This document shows, piece after piece, positions 46,066 to 55,506 of a DNA stretch of 64,000 nt. This stretch comes from Leptospirales bacterium (GTDB taxonomy: Bacteria; Spirochaetota; Leptospiria; Leptospirales; Leptospiraceae). The stretch spans positions 124,001 through 188,000 of the forward strand of contig JAAFIR010000002.1 of assembly GCA_013297885.1 (NCBI GenBank), in the 5' to 3' direction. The notes beneath the pieces were generated by a model. The model searched no databases. It worked only from the letters and a program-made list of their open reading frames with translations, and was not told the DNA's origin. Made by a program: the position numbers and the translations under genes. Position 1 is the stretch's first letter. The number at the start of each line of letters is the position of its first letter.

Positions 46066-49000
46066 TAATATTGCTCCACACAAATTAGTTTATAACCAAT
46101 TGAACAATCACTTAGTGTTGAAAAAATCAAATTAGAATTAAGTGCATCAGTTATACCACTTGCTCCAAAACCAGTATTTACATTCCAATTGGAACAATTA
46201 TCCGAGCTACTAGTCCAATCAGAATTGAGCCCAGTCCAAGAAATTTGACTAGAAGAATCAATTGAACTTAATAAAGGAAATGTTGTTATTCCACTAGAGT
46301 TAGTTGTAAATACTTTGGTCATATCAATACCACGAATATAAGTTGTGAATGGACTCATTGCCCAATTTATATTTTCCGAAATATTTGTACAATTTGGAGC
46401 CAAACAAGCTCTTTGATCTGTTGTATGTGAGCCAAGAAATTTCCATTCTCTATTATTCATCCCATAAGGATTATTTGTATTACTTTTACATATATTATTC
46501 ATTCCAGCAATTCCGCCGATTGCACCACTTTGGTTGGAATTGGTAAAATACACTCTTCTGTTTCCAAATTTTGCTAAAGCTAAAATTTCAAAATTACTAA
46601 GCCTTCTTGTATAAATTCTTAAATCGTCTATTTCTCCAAAAAATACATTTGCACCCCCATAGGCTCTTCCAATAATCAAATTATTTTTTTGAATATTCAT
46701 TGCTGGAATTGTTTGGGTAGAAACTAAACTACCATTCAAATACATTCTAATTTGATTAGTTGATTCTTCGTGAGTAACACAATAAAAATGCCAACGATCA
46801 TCTAAAGATTTATAATTAAAATGAGTTTCAAACCCTCCACTAAAACCTGAAAATGTGAACCTGTCTTCAGTTGAACTAAATCTAATTGTTGAAAGTTCTA
46901 TTGACTCGCCATTAGCATTATTTCCAAAAACAAATGTTGATCTTTTTATTGCTGGTGAGCTTAAGTCAGCATTTTTTCCCCAAACACAAGCACTAAAATC
47001 TTCATTCGCTTCTGGAAATTGTTGAAAAGTATTAATTGGAAAAGTAGCGTTATCTGTTCCAGCCCATGAAATCATCGATGTATCAGAAACTTTAAATCTA
47101 CTTTCTCTTGCTTGAAGAACACTTGTCCCAGAATTCTCAAAATGAGTCACGTTTAAAACTGGTGCCATAGTAACATAATTATTTGCAGGAAAATATGCAG
47201 CTAAACCTTTGGAAACATCAGTTGAAAGTCTTTCAACTTCTCTTGCACTTAAGTCATAAGAATAAATTCGAATATCATCTAGTCCACCATTAAAGTTGAT
47301 TGCATTTGCGACTACTAAATCATTCGAGTTCGGTATAATATTATTATGTGGGGCACCAGCTTGGGTAGAAGCTAAAATACTTCCATTCCAAAAAATTTTA
47401 ACATCAGTTCCTTGTTTTCTAATTGCAATATGTTGCCATACATTTAAGTGAAATAAATTTGTGATATTCGTTCTTGTGCAAGAAAGAGAACCAAGTCCTT
47501 GACAAAATTCCAATTTTCCCAAAGTATATTGAACATAAAAACCATCAGTACTTGGAGCAGAATATTTTCTCATAATTGTAGCATCATTATGTGAGTTTGG
47601 ATTAATCCAAAAACTAATACTAAATTCATTTAAGATACCATTTAATGCAGTGTTATGCGGAACTGTAATTCTAGAATTTGTTGAGCCATCAAACTGAAAT
47701 GCTCTATTTGAATTCCCATGAGTGTCTGTAATTGAAGTTATACCAGAACCAATTGTAGCTGTCAAATTATTTGGGCTAGTATCTTGAACAATTCCACCAC
47801 TTGTGGGAGCTTCATCAAGACTTAATCTCAAAATTAATCTTTCTTCAAATACCCGAATTGTTTGATTTCCTCTATCCACAAAATAAATTCTTCTTCCATC
47901 AGTTGCCATTGAACCACATTCAAAATTTGGCGAGACAAACCCACAAAATCTTCCAATTTCAGATTCACCTTCAATATTTCCACCTTCATCAAAACCTCTA
48001 TAAATTGTAGAGGTAAAATTATCATTTAAAGAAATTTTTCTTAAGAAACCAGAATTTTGTAAAACATATAAATTGGATTTATCAAGCATTAATGTTTCTG
48101 GAAATTTTAATGCAGAGATTCCATATGCTCCATCTTTTGTAAATTGAGTTCCATAATGTCTTCCAGCAATTGTAGAAACTTCAGTACTCGCTATATTAAT
48201 TTTTCTAATTTTTCCTGATGAAATCTCTGCAATGTATAAATCAGTTAAGGTTGATTTAATATCTGTTCCATAATCGATTTGTGCTAAAAGACCATTTGAA
48301 TTATCAGTTGAACCAGCATTACCATTTCCTGCAAAATCAGTTACTTCGTTTGTGGATAAATTTAATTTTCTAACTTTTCTATTAACTGAATCTAAAATAT
48401 ATAAATTTCCATTTACTAAAGTTAATGCATTTGGTTGGTTAAATCTTACAACTGAACCAATTCCATTATCAGTTCCAGTTGAAGTACAAAGTCCACAGTT
48501 ACTAGGTCCTGCGATTGTAATTACTTCATTAGTAGAAATGTTTAATCTTCTGATATTATGATTTAATCTATCAGCAATGTATAAAAAATTTCCATCAGTT
48601 GTAAATCCTCTTGGATCTCTAAATGAAGCAACTGTTCCTATTCCATCTGATGAGCCATCCGATCCTGTTCCAGCAATTGTGGTAACTGCTCCATTTGGAA
48701 GAACCATTTTTCGAATCAATTTGTGATTTGTATGACCAATATATAAATTTATTCCATCTGTGGTGAGAGCTGTTGGTTGTGAAAATTGAGCAGTAAGTGG
48801 ATTTGAAGAATCTAGGTTACCATTTGTAGAACCAGCAACTGTTCTTAATCGCAAAACATCTACATTAATTTCAGGTAAGCTAAATGGATTTGTAGCCCAA
48901 AGTTGACCTCCATAAACAAGGGGAGCGGGAGTGCAAGTAACTTCAATTGTCAAATTGTTTGCAGGCATTGTTCCTGATGGACTTGTAATCAAACAATTAT

Positions 49001-49367
49001 TTCCAATTGCAGGAGATTTAATTGTGACAAAATAATTTTGGTTTTCTGCAATTTGGATTGCAAATGTTTTAGTTCCACTAATATCAAAGCTCAAATCGTC
49101 AGATGTATTGGTTAGTACTAAAGTGGGGTTTGAAAGACCAGTTACATTAACTGATAATGAAAATAGATTTTGGTTAGCTTGGTTAGCTGAGTTAGTTCCA
49201 ACATTTACTCCTGTTCCAGTATTTCCGACTATATTTGCAACATCAGTAATTATTTTTTTTAGGAAATTTCTCAAAATCATAAACTGTGGTAACAAAGTGT
49301 TTTCTTTTACTAGACATGAATTAAAGTAGAGAAAAAATAAAAGTATTGCTATAGTCTTTTTTTTCAT
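46065..49367 (-). CDS. Large surface lipoprotein: NHL propeller, two LamG-like domains, DUF1554
   Basis: A 1100-residue protein. The signal peptide ends in a lipobox (LYFNSC18). After a Ser/Asn-rich region come a ~100-residue beta domain (about 60-145), NHL-like propeller repeats (about 165-505; e.g. DPRGFTTDGNFLYIADRLNH), a LamG/concanavalin-like domain (about 520-720), a second one (about 735-940) and a C-terminal DUF1554 domain (about 945-1100), a module common in Leptospira surface proteins. It is likely an exposed binding protein. It is first in an operon with a cyclase and two envelope proteins. Confidence 0.83.
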   Translation of the reverse strand: MKKKTIAILLFFLYFNSCLVKENTLLPQFMILRNFLKKIITDVANIVGNTGTGVNVGTNSANQANQNLFSLSVNVTGLSNPTLVLTNTSDDLSFDISGTKTFAIQIAENQNYFVTIKSPAIGNNCLITSPSGTMPANNLTIEVTCTPAPLVYGGQLWATNPFSLPEINVDVLRLRTVAGSTNGNLDSSNPLTAQFSQPTALTTDGINLYIGHTNHKLIRKMVLPNGAVTTIAGTGSDGSSDGIGTVASFRDPRGFTTDGNFLYIADRLNHNIRRLNISTNEVITIAGPSNCGLCTSTGTDNGIGSVVRFNQPNALTLVNGNLYILDSVNRKVRKLNLSTNEVTDFAGNGNAGSTDNSNGLLAQIDYGTDIKSTLTDLYIAEISSGKIRKINIASTEVSTIAGRHYGTQFTKDGAYGISALKFPETLMLDKSNLYVLQNSGFLRKISLNDNFTSTIYRGFDEGGNIEGESEIGRFCGFVSPNFECGSMATDGRRIYFVDRGNQTIRVFEERLILRLSLDEAPTSGGIVQDTSPNNLTATIGSGITSITDTHGNSNRAFQFDGSTNSRITVPHNTALNGILNEFSISFWINPNSHNDATIMRKYSAPSTDGFYVQYTLGKLEFCQGLGSLSCTRTNITNLFHLNVWQHIAIRKQGTDVKIFWNGSILASTQAGAPHNNIIPNSNDLVVANAINFNGGLDDIRIYSYDLSAREVERLSTDVSKGLAAYFPANNYVTMAPVLNVTHFENSGTSVLQARESRFKVSDTSMISWAGTDNATFPINTFQQFPEANEDFSACVWGKNADLSSPAIKRSTFVFGNNANGESIELSTIRFSSTEDRFTFSGFSGGFETHFNYKSLDDRWHFYCVTHEESTNQIRMYLNGSLVSTQTIPAMNIQKNNLIIGRAYGGANVFFGEIDDLRIYTRRLSNFEILALAKFGNRRVYFTNSNQSGAIGGIAGMNNICKSNTNNPYGMNNREWKFLGSHTTDQRACLAPNCTNISENINWAMSPFTTYIRGIDMTKVFTTNSSGITTFPLLSSIDSSSQISWTGLNSDWTSSSDNCSNWNVNTGFGASGITDALNSNLIFSTLSDCSIGYKLICVEQY

Positions 49368-49470
49368 AATTTTCTAGGATTTAGACTAATAGAATATAAA
49401 TTTGGAGTAGTTTAAAGATTACTTATTGCAATCAATAATGAGTATATAAAAATATATTTATAAAAGCGAG

Positions 49471-51630
49471 TTAAGCAACTAAAGATGAAAAATCATAAAC
49501 TAATTTCATCATAAGACCTGGATTTTTAGTTACAAATTTTACTACATCTTCAAAACTAATTTTGTAAAGAGAAACAGGACCTTCTGTAAAAAAAGTATAT
49601 TCAGCTGGAACTCCTCTTTTTAGTCTTAACATACTTCCAACAAAATCTCCACGTTTTAAAACAGCTTTGATTCTTCCAAAACCTTTTACATAAACATCAC
49701 CTTGTCTTATAATGTATATACAATCTAGATTTTGACCTTGTTCAAATAAAACTTTTGGATCTTCTATTTCAATTGGAACCAACATAGATTCCAAAAGTGT
49801 TTTTTGAGAGGCAGTCAAAGCTTGAAATGAACTGCTAGAAAGCACATTCCAAGTTTCTGAGTCTCTCATTTTTGCTACTTTATGCAAAGTTGTTTCAAAT
49901 TCAGTTCCACGAATAAAACTTAAAAACTTATCTTTAGTAATAGTGTAAACAACTACATCAGTTTCAGCAATAACATCAGCAGATCTAGTTTGGTTCATGA
50001 TGATTGCAACTTCACCAAAATAATCATAAGTTCCATAAACTTTTTTGGAGACTAAACCTTCACTCATCACAGAAACATTTCCAAAATAAATTACATAAAA
50101 CTTATCTGCAGGGTCACCTTTTCTAATAATTGTTTCACCTTTTTCAAAATAAACTTCTTCAACAGAATTTAAAAATTCCATCGATTTTGAAACTGAAATT
50201 CCTTCAAAAAAATCTAAACTTTTTAAAATCCCTAAAACTTGATTTGCTTTTTCATATTTAGGTGGTTGGGTTTCAAAATACAATGTATTTTCAATTCCAA
50301 ATTTTGCTAGTTTCAAACTAGTGTCTTTTGGAAAATCTTTAGAAGCAATATGATATACAACTGTCCTTTTTTTTATAATTTCGGGAAGTGAGTTTAAATA
50401 ATTAATGGGAGTATGAAGTGGTGGAACACCTGACTCATGATAAATCACTTTTGAATCCCATGGAAAATTACTTAGTTCTAAATAACGATATTCAGAAATT
50501 ATTTTTTCATCTAAAAGTTTTTTATGAAGTTCCGGGTCATTATTATGATCTGAAGAATAAACAAAAGACTGGTCTTGGAATTCCATTTTAAAACCAATAG
50601 CTGGAATCGAATGGAGGGTATAAAATATTTCAAAATTCCCACCATGAATAAAAGCAGGTCGATTTAATTTTAATGGATGAAAAGTGAACAAACTCATTAA
50701 ATATTCTCGAGAAACATTTGTAAAAGCTGAATATTTATTTAAAAAACTATTCATAATTGTTTCAGTGGTATAAATATTTATTTTGCCTTCTTCTAAAATT
50801 TTTTGAAAAGTACCTGCATCATGGTCTGCATGACAATGGGTTAAAATAATTGAGTCAATAAATTTTGGATTTACATTTGAATCTAAAAGCCACTCTGTTG
50901 AGTTTACAGGTGGGTCTATCATAATTCCAAAATGATTTAACCAAATGATAAATCCAGATGTGTTTTCTTCCGGATCAAAACCATGACTTGGACCAAGACA
51001 AGTTACACCAAATAAAGGTGGAATAAATGGATCATTTAATCTTTCCCCAATTGAATAGCTGGATTTGTATTCCATTTTGCCTGGAACTTCAGCTAATAAA
51101 TTGCCATCTTGGGATACTGCAAAATCACCATTATCTTTTTTTGCTATTTTTACTCCAGCAATATGAAATTGATTGTTTTTAAAAATTCCAAACCCCACCA
51201 TATCTTGAAATTTAAAAGTGCTACTAAAATATTTAGCTTCTTTTTTTAAATCTGGGATTTCAACTTTTTGATCTAAAATTTCATAGTCACAGCTTATATC
51301 TAAATCTTTTGGACCAAAAATTGCTTCTTGTAAAACTTTTTTGAATCGTTTGTATTGCTCTTCACTACAAATTAAAATTGTGCGTTTTTTTTTAAAAAAG
51401 AAATTATAATAAATTGGAAATTCTACTTCAGCTACTGAAATTCCTTTTGTCCAACTAAAAAATTCATTTGGTAAAATGATGATATTTGGAACACCAGATT
51501 CTAGATGCATTGTGTCTTTAATAGTTTCTGGTGGGGAACCAAATTGGATATAGGAATCTTTGGTCTTAACTAAAAAACCACCACGAGGTAATGGAACTAG
51601 GTTATGATTATCAACTCTTGTAGTGGACAT
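49471..51630 (-). CDS. Metallo-beta-lactamase-fold hydrolase with two cNMP-binding domains
   Basis: A 719-residue cytosolic protein. The N-terminal ~190 residues are unassigned. The MBL domain (about 220-450) has the zinc motif THCHADHD and later His ligands (e.g. SSDHNNDP, YHESG). Two cyclic nucleotide-binding domains follow (about 480-600, with EKGETIIRKGDPADKFYVIYFGNV; and about 605-715, with FEQGQNLDCIYIIRQGDVYV). The ATG at 51630 is preferred (MSTTRVDN), with AAGGAATATT upstream; the longer reading to 51666 has no site. It may hydrolyse a phosphodiester or lactone under cAMP control; the substrate is unknown. Confidence 0.8.
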   Translation of the reverse strand: MSTTRVDNHNLVPLPRGGFLVKTKDSYIQFGSPPETIKDTMHLESGVPNIIILPNEFFSWTKGISVAEVEFPIYYNFFFKKKRTILICSEEQYKRFKKVLQEAIFGPKDLDISCDYEILDQKVEIPDLKKEAKYFSSTFKFQDMVGFGIFKNNQFHIAGVKIAKKDNGDFAVSQDGNLLAEVPGKMEYKSSYSIGERLNDPFIPPLFGVTCLGPSHGFDPEENTSGFIIWLNHFGIMIDPPVNSTEWLLDSNVNPKFIDSIILTHCHADHDAGTFQKILEEGKINIYTTETIMNSFLNKYSAFTNVSREYLMSLFTFHPLKLNRPAFIHGGNFEIFYTLHSIPAIGFKMEFQDQSFVYSSDHNNDPELHKKLLDEKIISEYRYLELSNFPWDSKVIYHESGVPPLHTPINYLNSLPEIIKKRTVVYHIASKDFPKDTSLKLAKFGIENTLYFETQPPKYEKANQVLGILKSLDFFEGISVSKSMEFLNSVEEVYFEKGETIIRKGDPADKFYVIYFGNVSVMSEGLVSKKVYGTYDYFGEVAIIMNQTRSADVIAETDVVVYTITKDKFLSFIRGTEFETTLHKVAKMRDSETWNVLSSSSFQALTASQKTLLESMLVPIEIEDPKVLFEQGQNLDCIYIIRQGDVYVKGFGRIKAVLKRGDFVGSMLRLKRGVPAEYTFFTEGPVSLYKISFEDVVKFVTKNPGLMMKLVYDFSSLVA

Positions 51631-51723
51631 TAGGTAACAATATTCCTTGTAAATTAGAATCGTCAAGATAAATATAATTACTTGAAAAGATTTGTCAATA
51701 AATTATTTACTTCACAAATTCCA

Positions 51724-52320
51724 TCAATAATGAATTCGTTCAATTTTAAAATTTAATGCATGTTTACAAGTTTTCCATTCACCTTCTAAAATTGAAAAAA
51801 TCACAGTATCTCTGTACGTTCCATTGGGCATAATGATATGATTTCTTAAAATTCCATCTTGTTTTGCTCCAAGTCTTTCAATAGCTTTTCTAGATTCAAA
51901 ATTATAAAAATGGGTTCTGAACTCAACAGCAATTGCCTTTAATTTTTCAAAAGCATGGGTAAGTAATAATAATTTACATTCAGAATTTACAAATGTTTTT
52001 TGAAAAGATTTTGAATACCAAGTATAACCAATTTCTAATCTTCTATGTTCTGGTGTTGCATTTGTGAATCTTGTGCTACCAATAATTTTCTTGTTCTCTT
52101 TTTCAATTACAACAAAAGCTAGCCCTTTATCATTTTCAAAATCCTGAATTGCTTTTGAAATATAAGAATCAATTTTTGATGTATCAGGTACAGAAGTAAA
52201 CCATAACTTGGATAATTCTCCATCACTAGCAGCAACTAATAAATCTTCTTTATGACTTTCATTTAAAGGGATAAGTTTTATATTTTTTGTTTCTAATATA
52301 ATTTCTTCAAACCATTTCAT
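51724..52320 (-). CDS. GNAT acetyltransferase (RimJ/RimL-like)
   Basis: A 198-residue GNAT-fold protein. LETKNIKLIPLNESHKEDLL opens the fold; FVVIEKENKKIIGSTRFTNATPEHRRLEIGYTWY carries the acetyl-CoA strand and loop; ESRKAIERLGAKQDGILRNH is the typical RimJ/RimL end, followed by YRDTVIFSILEGEW. The family acetylates protein N-termini or small amines. The substrate cannot be set. The length is normal. It is separated from the next gene by a 426-bp gene-free stretch. Confidence 0.85.
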   Translation of the reverse strand: MKWFEEIILETKNIKLIPLNESHKEDLLVAASDGELSKLWFTSVPDTSKIDSYISKAIQDFENDKGLAFVVIEKENKKIIGSTRFTNATPEHRRLEIGYTWYSKSFQKTFVNSECKLLLLTHAFEKLKAIAVEFRTHFYNFESRKAIERLGAKQDGILRNHIIMPNGTYRDTVIFSILEGEWKTCKHALNFKIERIHY

Positions 52321-52746
52321 ATCTATCCAATTTTAAGAAGTTAAAGATTTTTTCAAACGTATCATTTTTATTTTTGAAAATTTTATTATTCAAGTGAGAA
52401 TTTAATACCTATTTATTCAATTGAGCTTCAAGGGAATTTGAAAAAAGAAAAATCCTTTTCTCAGCTACTAAAATTTGTATAAATATTTTTTTTATTTTAG
52501 AATTGAAAATTTTTTAAAAGAATCATCAATAGAAATTTGTTTGAACAATTTAAATATTTTTTATTATTTTATTTTATAAATAATTTTCTAAACGACTAAT
52601 CTGAGTCAATATAATCTGAAAATATCTCAAAAGAAATTAGAAATGTTTCTTCCTCTAAAGAATTCAGAATTAAAAAATTACCCTATACAAAATCCAAAAC
52701 TACATTGATCTTCCTTTAAAAAAAGCTTTTCTATACAGTGAATCAA
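52321..52746. other. AT-rich gene-free stretch
   Basis: No gene, RNA gene or strong hairpin is seen in this 426-bp region, which is unusually long for this densely packed window. It is made of A/T runs with a few short open frames that have no ribosome sites. It probably holds the promoter of the GNAT gene on the minus strand. Repeat J11 begins at its right end. Confidence 0.5.
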
Positions 52747-52894
52747 GCGAGAAGGATCGAAACGTCGTCAAAAAATTTTTTTTATAACTTAGCTTGAAAG
52801 CATGAAGAAATTTTTTGACGGGAGTTGAGAGCCTGATTTTTTTGTTACAAATCAGAACAAGTGTTGTTAAAAAAAAATACACAAAAAAACTCGC
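52747..52894 (+). repeat. Three-way-junction element J11
   Basis: P1 is GCGAG (52747-52751) with CTCGC (52890-52894), a fourth compensatory variant. The strand AAGGATCGA follows; the P2 base is AAC/GTT and its upper 13-bp arms are 52766-52778 and 52808-52820; the strand GAGAGCCTG precedes P3, with arms TTTTTTTGT (52837-52845) and ACAAAAAAA (52881-52889). It lies between the GNAT and amidohydrolase genes, antisense to both. Confidence 0.82.
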
Positions 52895-52932
52895 ACAATT
52901 TTTTATTCTTAATCTACAATTAAAAATTCTAA

Positions 52933-54099
52933 CTATTCAGATAAATAAATCCGAATCACTTCTTTCATCACATCAAGACCAATTGGCATCGAGTCTTCAT
53001 CAAAATCAAATTTGGAACTATGATGTGGATTTACAAAACCTTTTTCGATGTTTCGCGAGCCCACAAAAAAATAACAACCCGGAACTTTCATCAGAAATGC
53101 AGAAAAATCTTCTCCACCCATTGTTCTCACTTCTTCTTCAGTGATAGAATTTTCACCTAAGATTTTTTTTGCAGCTTGTCTGACAATGTTTGCCATTTTT
53201 GGATCGTTGATTGTGGGTTTATCAACTCGTTTGTATTCTAGTTCAACTTTCGCTCCAAAACTTTCTGCAATTCCTTCTACAATTTGTTTTAATTTTTTGG
53301 GTGCATCTTCATAAACTTTTTTGGAATAAGTTCTTACAGTTCCTTTCATCATTGCAAATTCAGGAATTACGTTAAATGCATTTCCAGCATTTATCATTCC
53401 AACAGTGACAACACATGGCTCAAGTGGATCAGTGTTACGGGAAACAATTGTCTGAAGTGCAGTGATTATATGTGCGCTTACTAAAATTGGATCTACTGTG
53501 TGCTGAGGCATTGCACCATGTCCACTAACGCCAATCACTTTGATAGAAAATTCATCAACTGATGCCATCATGGTTCCATCAACAACTCCCACTTTCCCAA
53601 GATCAACATGATTCCAAACATGAAGTGCAAAACATCCATCTATATTATATTTTTCTAATATACCTTCCTCGATCATTTTGTCTGCTCCTGATCCACCTTC
53701 TTCAGCTGGTTGAAACGTAAGTAGCACACGACCTTTGGGTATAATAGATTTTATGTCTTGCTTTAATTCTTCCGCTAGTCCAACTAGAACTGCAGTGTGA
53801 GCATCGTGTCCACAAGCATGCATCTTTCCTTGGTGAATTGAAGTATATGATGTTTTGTTTTCTTCATGAATTGGGAGTGCATCCATATCAGCTCGAATAA
53901 GTAAAGTTTTTCCCGGAATTCCAGAATCAATTAGAGACACAATTCCTGTTGTTGCAATTTTATCTTGATAAGTAAAACCTAATTTTTCTAATTCTGATTT
54001 TACTAGTTCAGCAGTTTTAAATTCTTCATATTTTAATTCAGGATGTTTATGGATTTCTCTTCTTAGAGAAACAAGTCTTTCTAATTTTGGATGTTTCAT
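52933..54099 (-). CDS. M20-family amidohydrolase (hippurate hydrolase-like)
   Basis: A 388-residue protein of the M20D group. Metal and catalytic segments are [30 protein letters not shown] (Glu pair), ALHVWNH, and [11 protein letters not shown] near the C-terminus. The dimerisation domain begins about [24 protein letters not shown]. Such enzymes remove acyl groups from N-acyl amino acids or cut related amides. The exact substrate is unknown. The gene is monocistronic, with repeat J11 immediately after its stop. Confidence 0.87.
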   Translation of the reverse strand: MKHPKLERLVSLRREIHKHPELKYEEFKTAELVKSELEKLGFTYQDKIATTGIVSLIDSGIPGKTLLIRADMDALPIHEENKTSYTSIHQGKMHACGHDAHTAVLVGLAEELKQDIKSIIPKGRVLLTFQPAEEGGSGADKMIEEGILEKYNIDGCFALHVWNHVDLGKVGVVDGTMMASVDEFSIKVIGVSGHGAMPQHTVDPILVSAHIITALQTIVSRNTDPLEPCVVTVGMINAGNAFNVIPEFAMMKGTVRTYSKKVYEDAPKKLKQIVEGIAESFGAKVELEYKRVDKPTINDPKMANIVRQAAKKILGENSITEEEVRTMGGEDFSAFLMKVPGCYFFVGSRNIEKGFVNPHHSSKFDFDEDSMPIGLDVMKEVIRIYLSE

Positions 54100-54312
54100 T
54101 TAACTAAATTAAAAATTCTAAACTTTTTTTCAAATCAAAAATAATACTTATTAAGAATCAAGCTATCGTCAAAATTCTTATTAAATTGATTTGAAAAGCT
54201 GAATTAAAATTAGGATAACTCCTATTTTTTTTTAATTATAAAAAAAAATTTACTTTCAAGAAAAAATCAGACTTAGAAATTGTTATACTATTAAAATATT
54301 AAAGAGGTTTTC

Positions 54313-55497
54313 ATGGATAAATCCCAAAAATTCCATAAATCAATGAATCCCGGAAACGTAACAGGAGTAGTTGACTTCTGGTACTCTTCAACTGATTTCT
54401 ATAACCAAAAGAAATATAAAGATTCATTTGTTAATTTGCTAAAATATATTGACTCTAGCATACAGATTCCAAATGAGTCTTCAGATTCGTTTGAAGTTAT
54501 TGTAAAACATGGATCAGTTGCGATTACCATTAAAGTAGAAAAAGATAATTTTTCAATCAAAGCTCCATTTCTAACAAATGTTGAGGGTGGGAGTGGACTA
54601 GCTTTAATGAGAGAAATTTCAGAATTAAATTTTTCATATTTAGTTCTTGCTCAGTTTAGTTTAGAAGGGAATAATTTTTATATTTCTTATTCTGACAGTT
54701 TAGAAAATTCAGAGCCATATAAAATTTATTCATTGTTTGAAGAAATTTGTTTTTGTTCCGATTATTATGATGATTACTTTATTGATAAATTCAATGCTAA
54801 ATTTATTTCTCCCCCACAAGTGAATCATTTTACTGATGAAGAAAAAAACCAAGCTTGGGATCTTTACCAAACAATTTTAAAAGAAGGCATTGAATATTCA
54901 ACTGATTTTGAAAACCAAAGATTTTATGGTTTTTCACTTGATAATTTAGAAACAGCACTTTTGAAATTGGATTATGTAATTGCTCCTCAAGGAATTTTAG
55001 GAATAAAATTACAAGAAATAAAAAAAGATTTATATGCTCAAGATTCATATGAAAATATTTCTAGAGATATTAAAAAGAAATTTATTGAAATACAATCTTA
55101 TGATAGAGCAAAATTTAATGAGTCAATGTTTCATACTAAGTTTTTTATTCCAATTCGTAAACGTGCGGAAATTCCATACATACAAAGTTTTTTTGCAAAT
55201 ACTTATGATGATTCAACAGATAATATGGCAAATAAAAATTTTATGTTAGCAGGGCATTCTATCGCATTTAAGTTTTATGATTTGTTTTTTAGAAACACTT
55301 TACCAACTGATATTTATAATTTTATGCAAATGAAATTAGAAGAGTCTGCTGGCAAATCTTGGAAAGATGTAGCTGATATTTTATATTCTGCTCTCGATAA
55401 AATTATGGAATTAGATCCAGAAAATCCTTCATCATTAAGTTCAGGTGTTTCTATAAAAGGTATTTTTGGAAAAATTTCAGGGTTGTTTAAAAAATAA
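54313..55497 (+). CDS. Cytosolic protein with a YbjN-like N-terminal region
   Basis: A 394-residue soluble protein. The N-terminal ~140 residues (FVNLLKYIDSSI...VIVKHGSVAITIKVEKDNFSIKAPF) have the alternating beta/alpha plan of the YbjN/type III chaperone-like fold; this is a weak visual call. The remaining part is helical, and a short Gly/Lys end (GIFGKISGLFKK) is amphipathic. It has a good ribosome site (AAAGAGG) and lies 9 bp before a serine protease gene in one operon, so it may be its partner or client. No established function. Confidence 0.6.
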   Translation: MDKSQKFHKSMNPGNVTGVVDFWYSSTDFYNQKKYKDSFVNLLKYIDSSIQIPNESSDSFEVIVKHGSVAITIKVEKDNFSIKAPFLTNVEGGSGLALMREISELNFSYLVLAQFSLEGNNFYISYSDSLENSEPYKIYSLFEEICFCSDYYDDYFIDKFNAKFISPPQVNHFTDEEKNQAWDLYQTILKEGIEYSTDFENQRFYGFSLDNLETALLKLDYVIAPQGILGIKLQEIKKDLYAQDSYENISRDIKKKFIEIQSYDRAKFNESMFHTKFFIPIRKRAEIPYIQSFFANTYDDSTDNMANKNFMLAGHSIAFKFYDLFFRNTLPTDIYNFMQMKLEESAGKSWKDVADILYSALDKIMELDPENPSSLSSGVSIKGIFGKISGLFKK

Positions 55498-55506
55498 GGA
55501 GAGATT

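Noticed and set aside
5691..52894. J elements as integron attC sites
   Set aside because: The folded, sequence-variable hairpin is similar in spirit, but the RYYYAAC/GTTRRRY core sites are not consistently present, orientations differ and no integron integrase is seen.
52815..53144. Open frame of 109 codons on the plus strand
   Set aside because: It runs through J11 and then antisense to the amidohydrolase gene.
54140..54240. Possible twelfth J element before the 394-residue protein gene
   Set aside because: It has a TATCGTCAAAATT-like piece and a TTTTTTAATT hairpin, but no P1 pair and no GAAAGCNCG strand.
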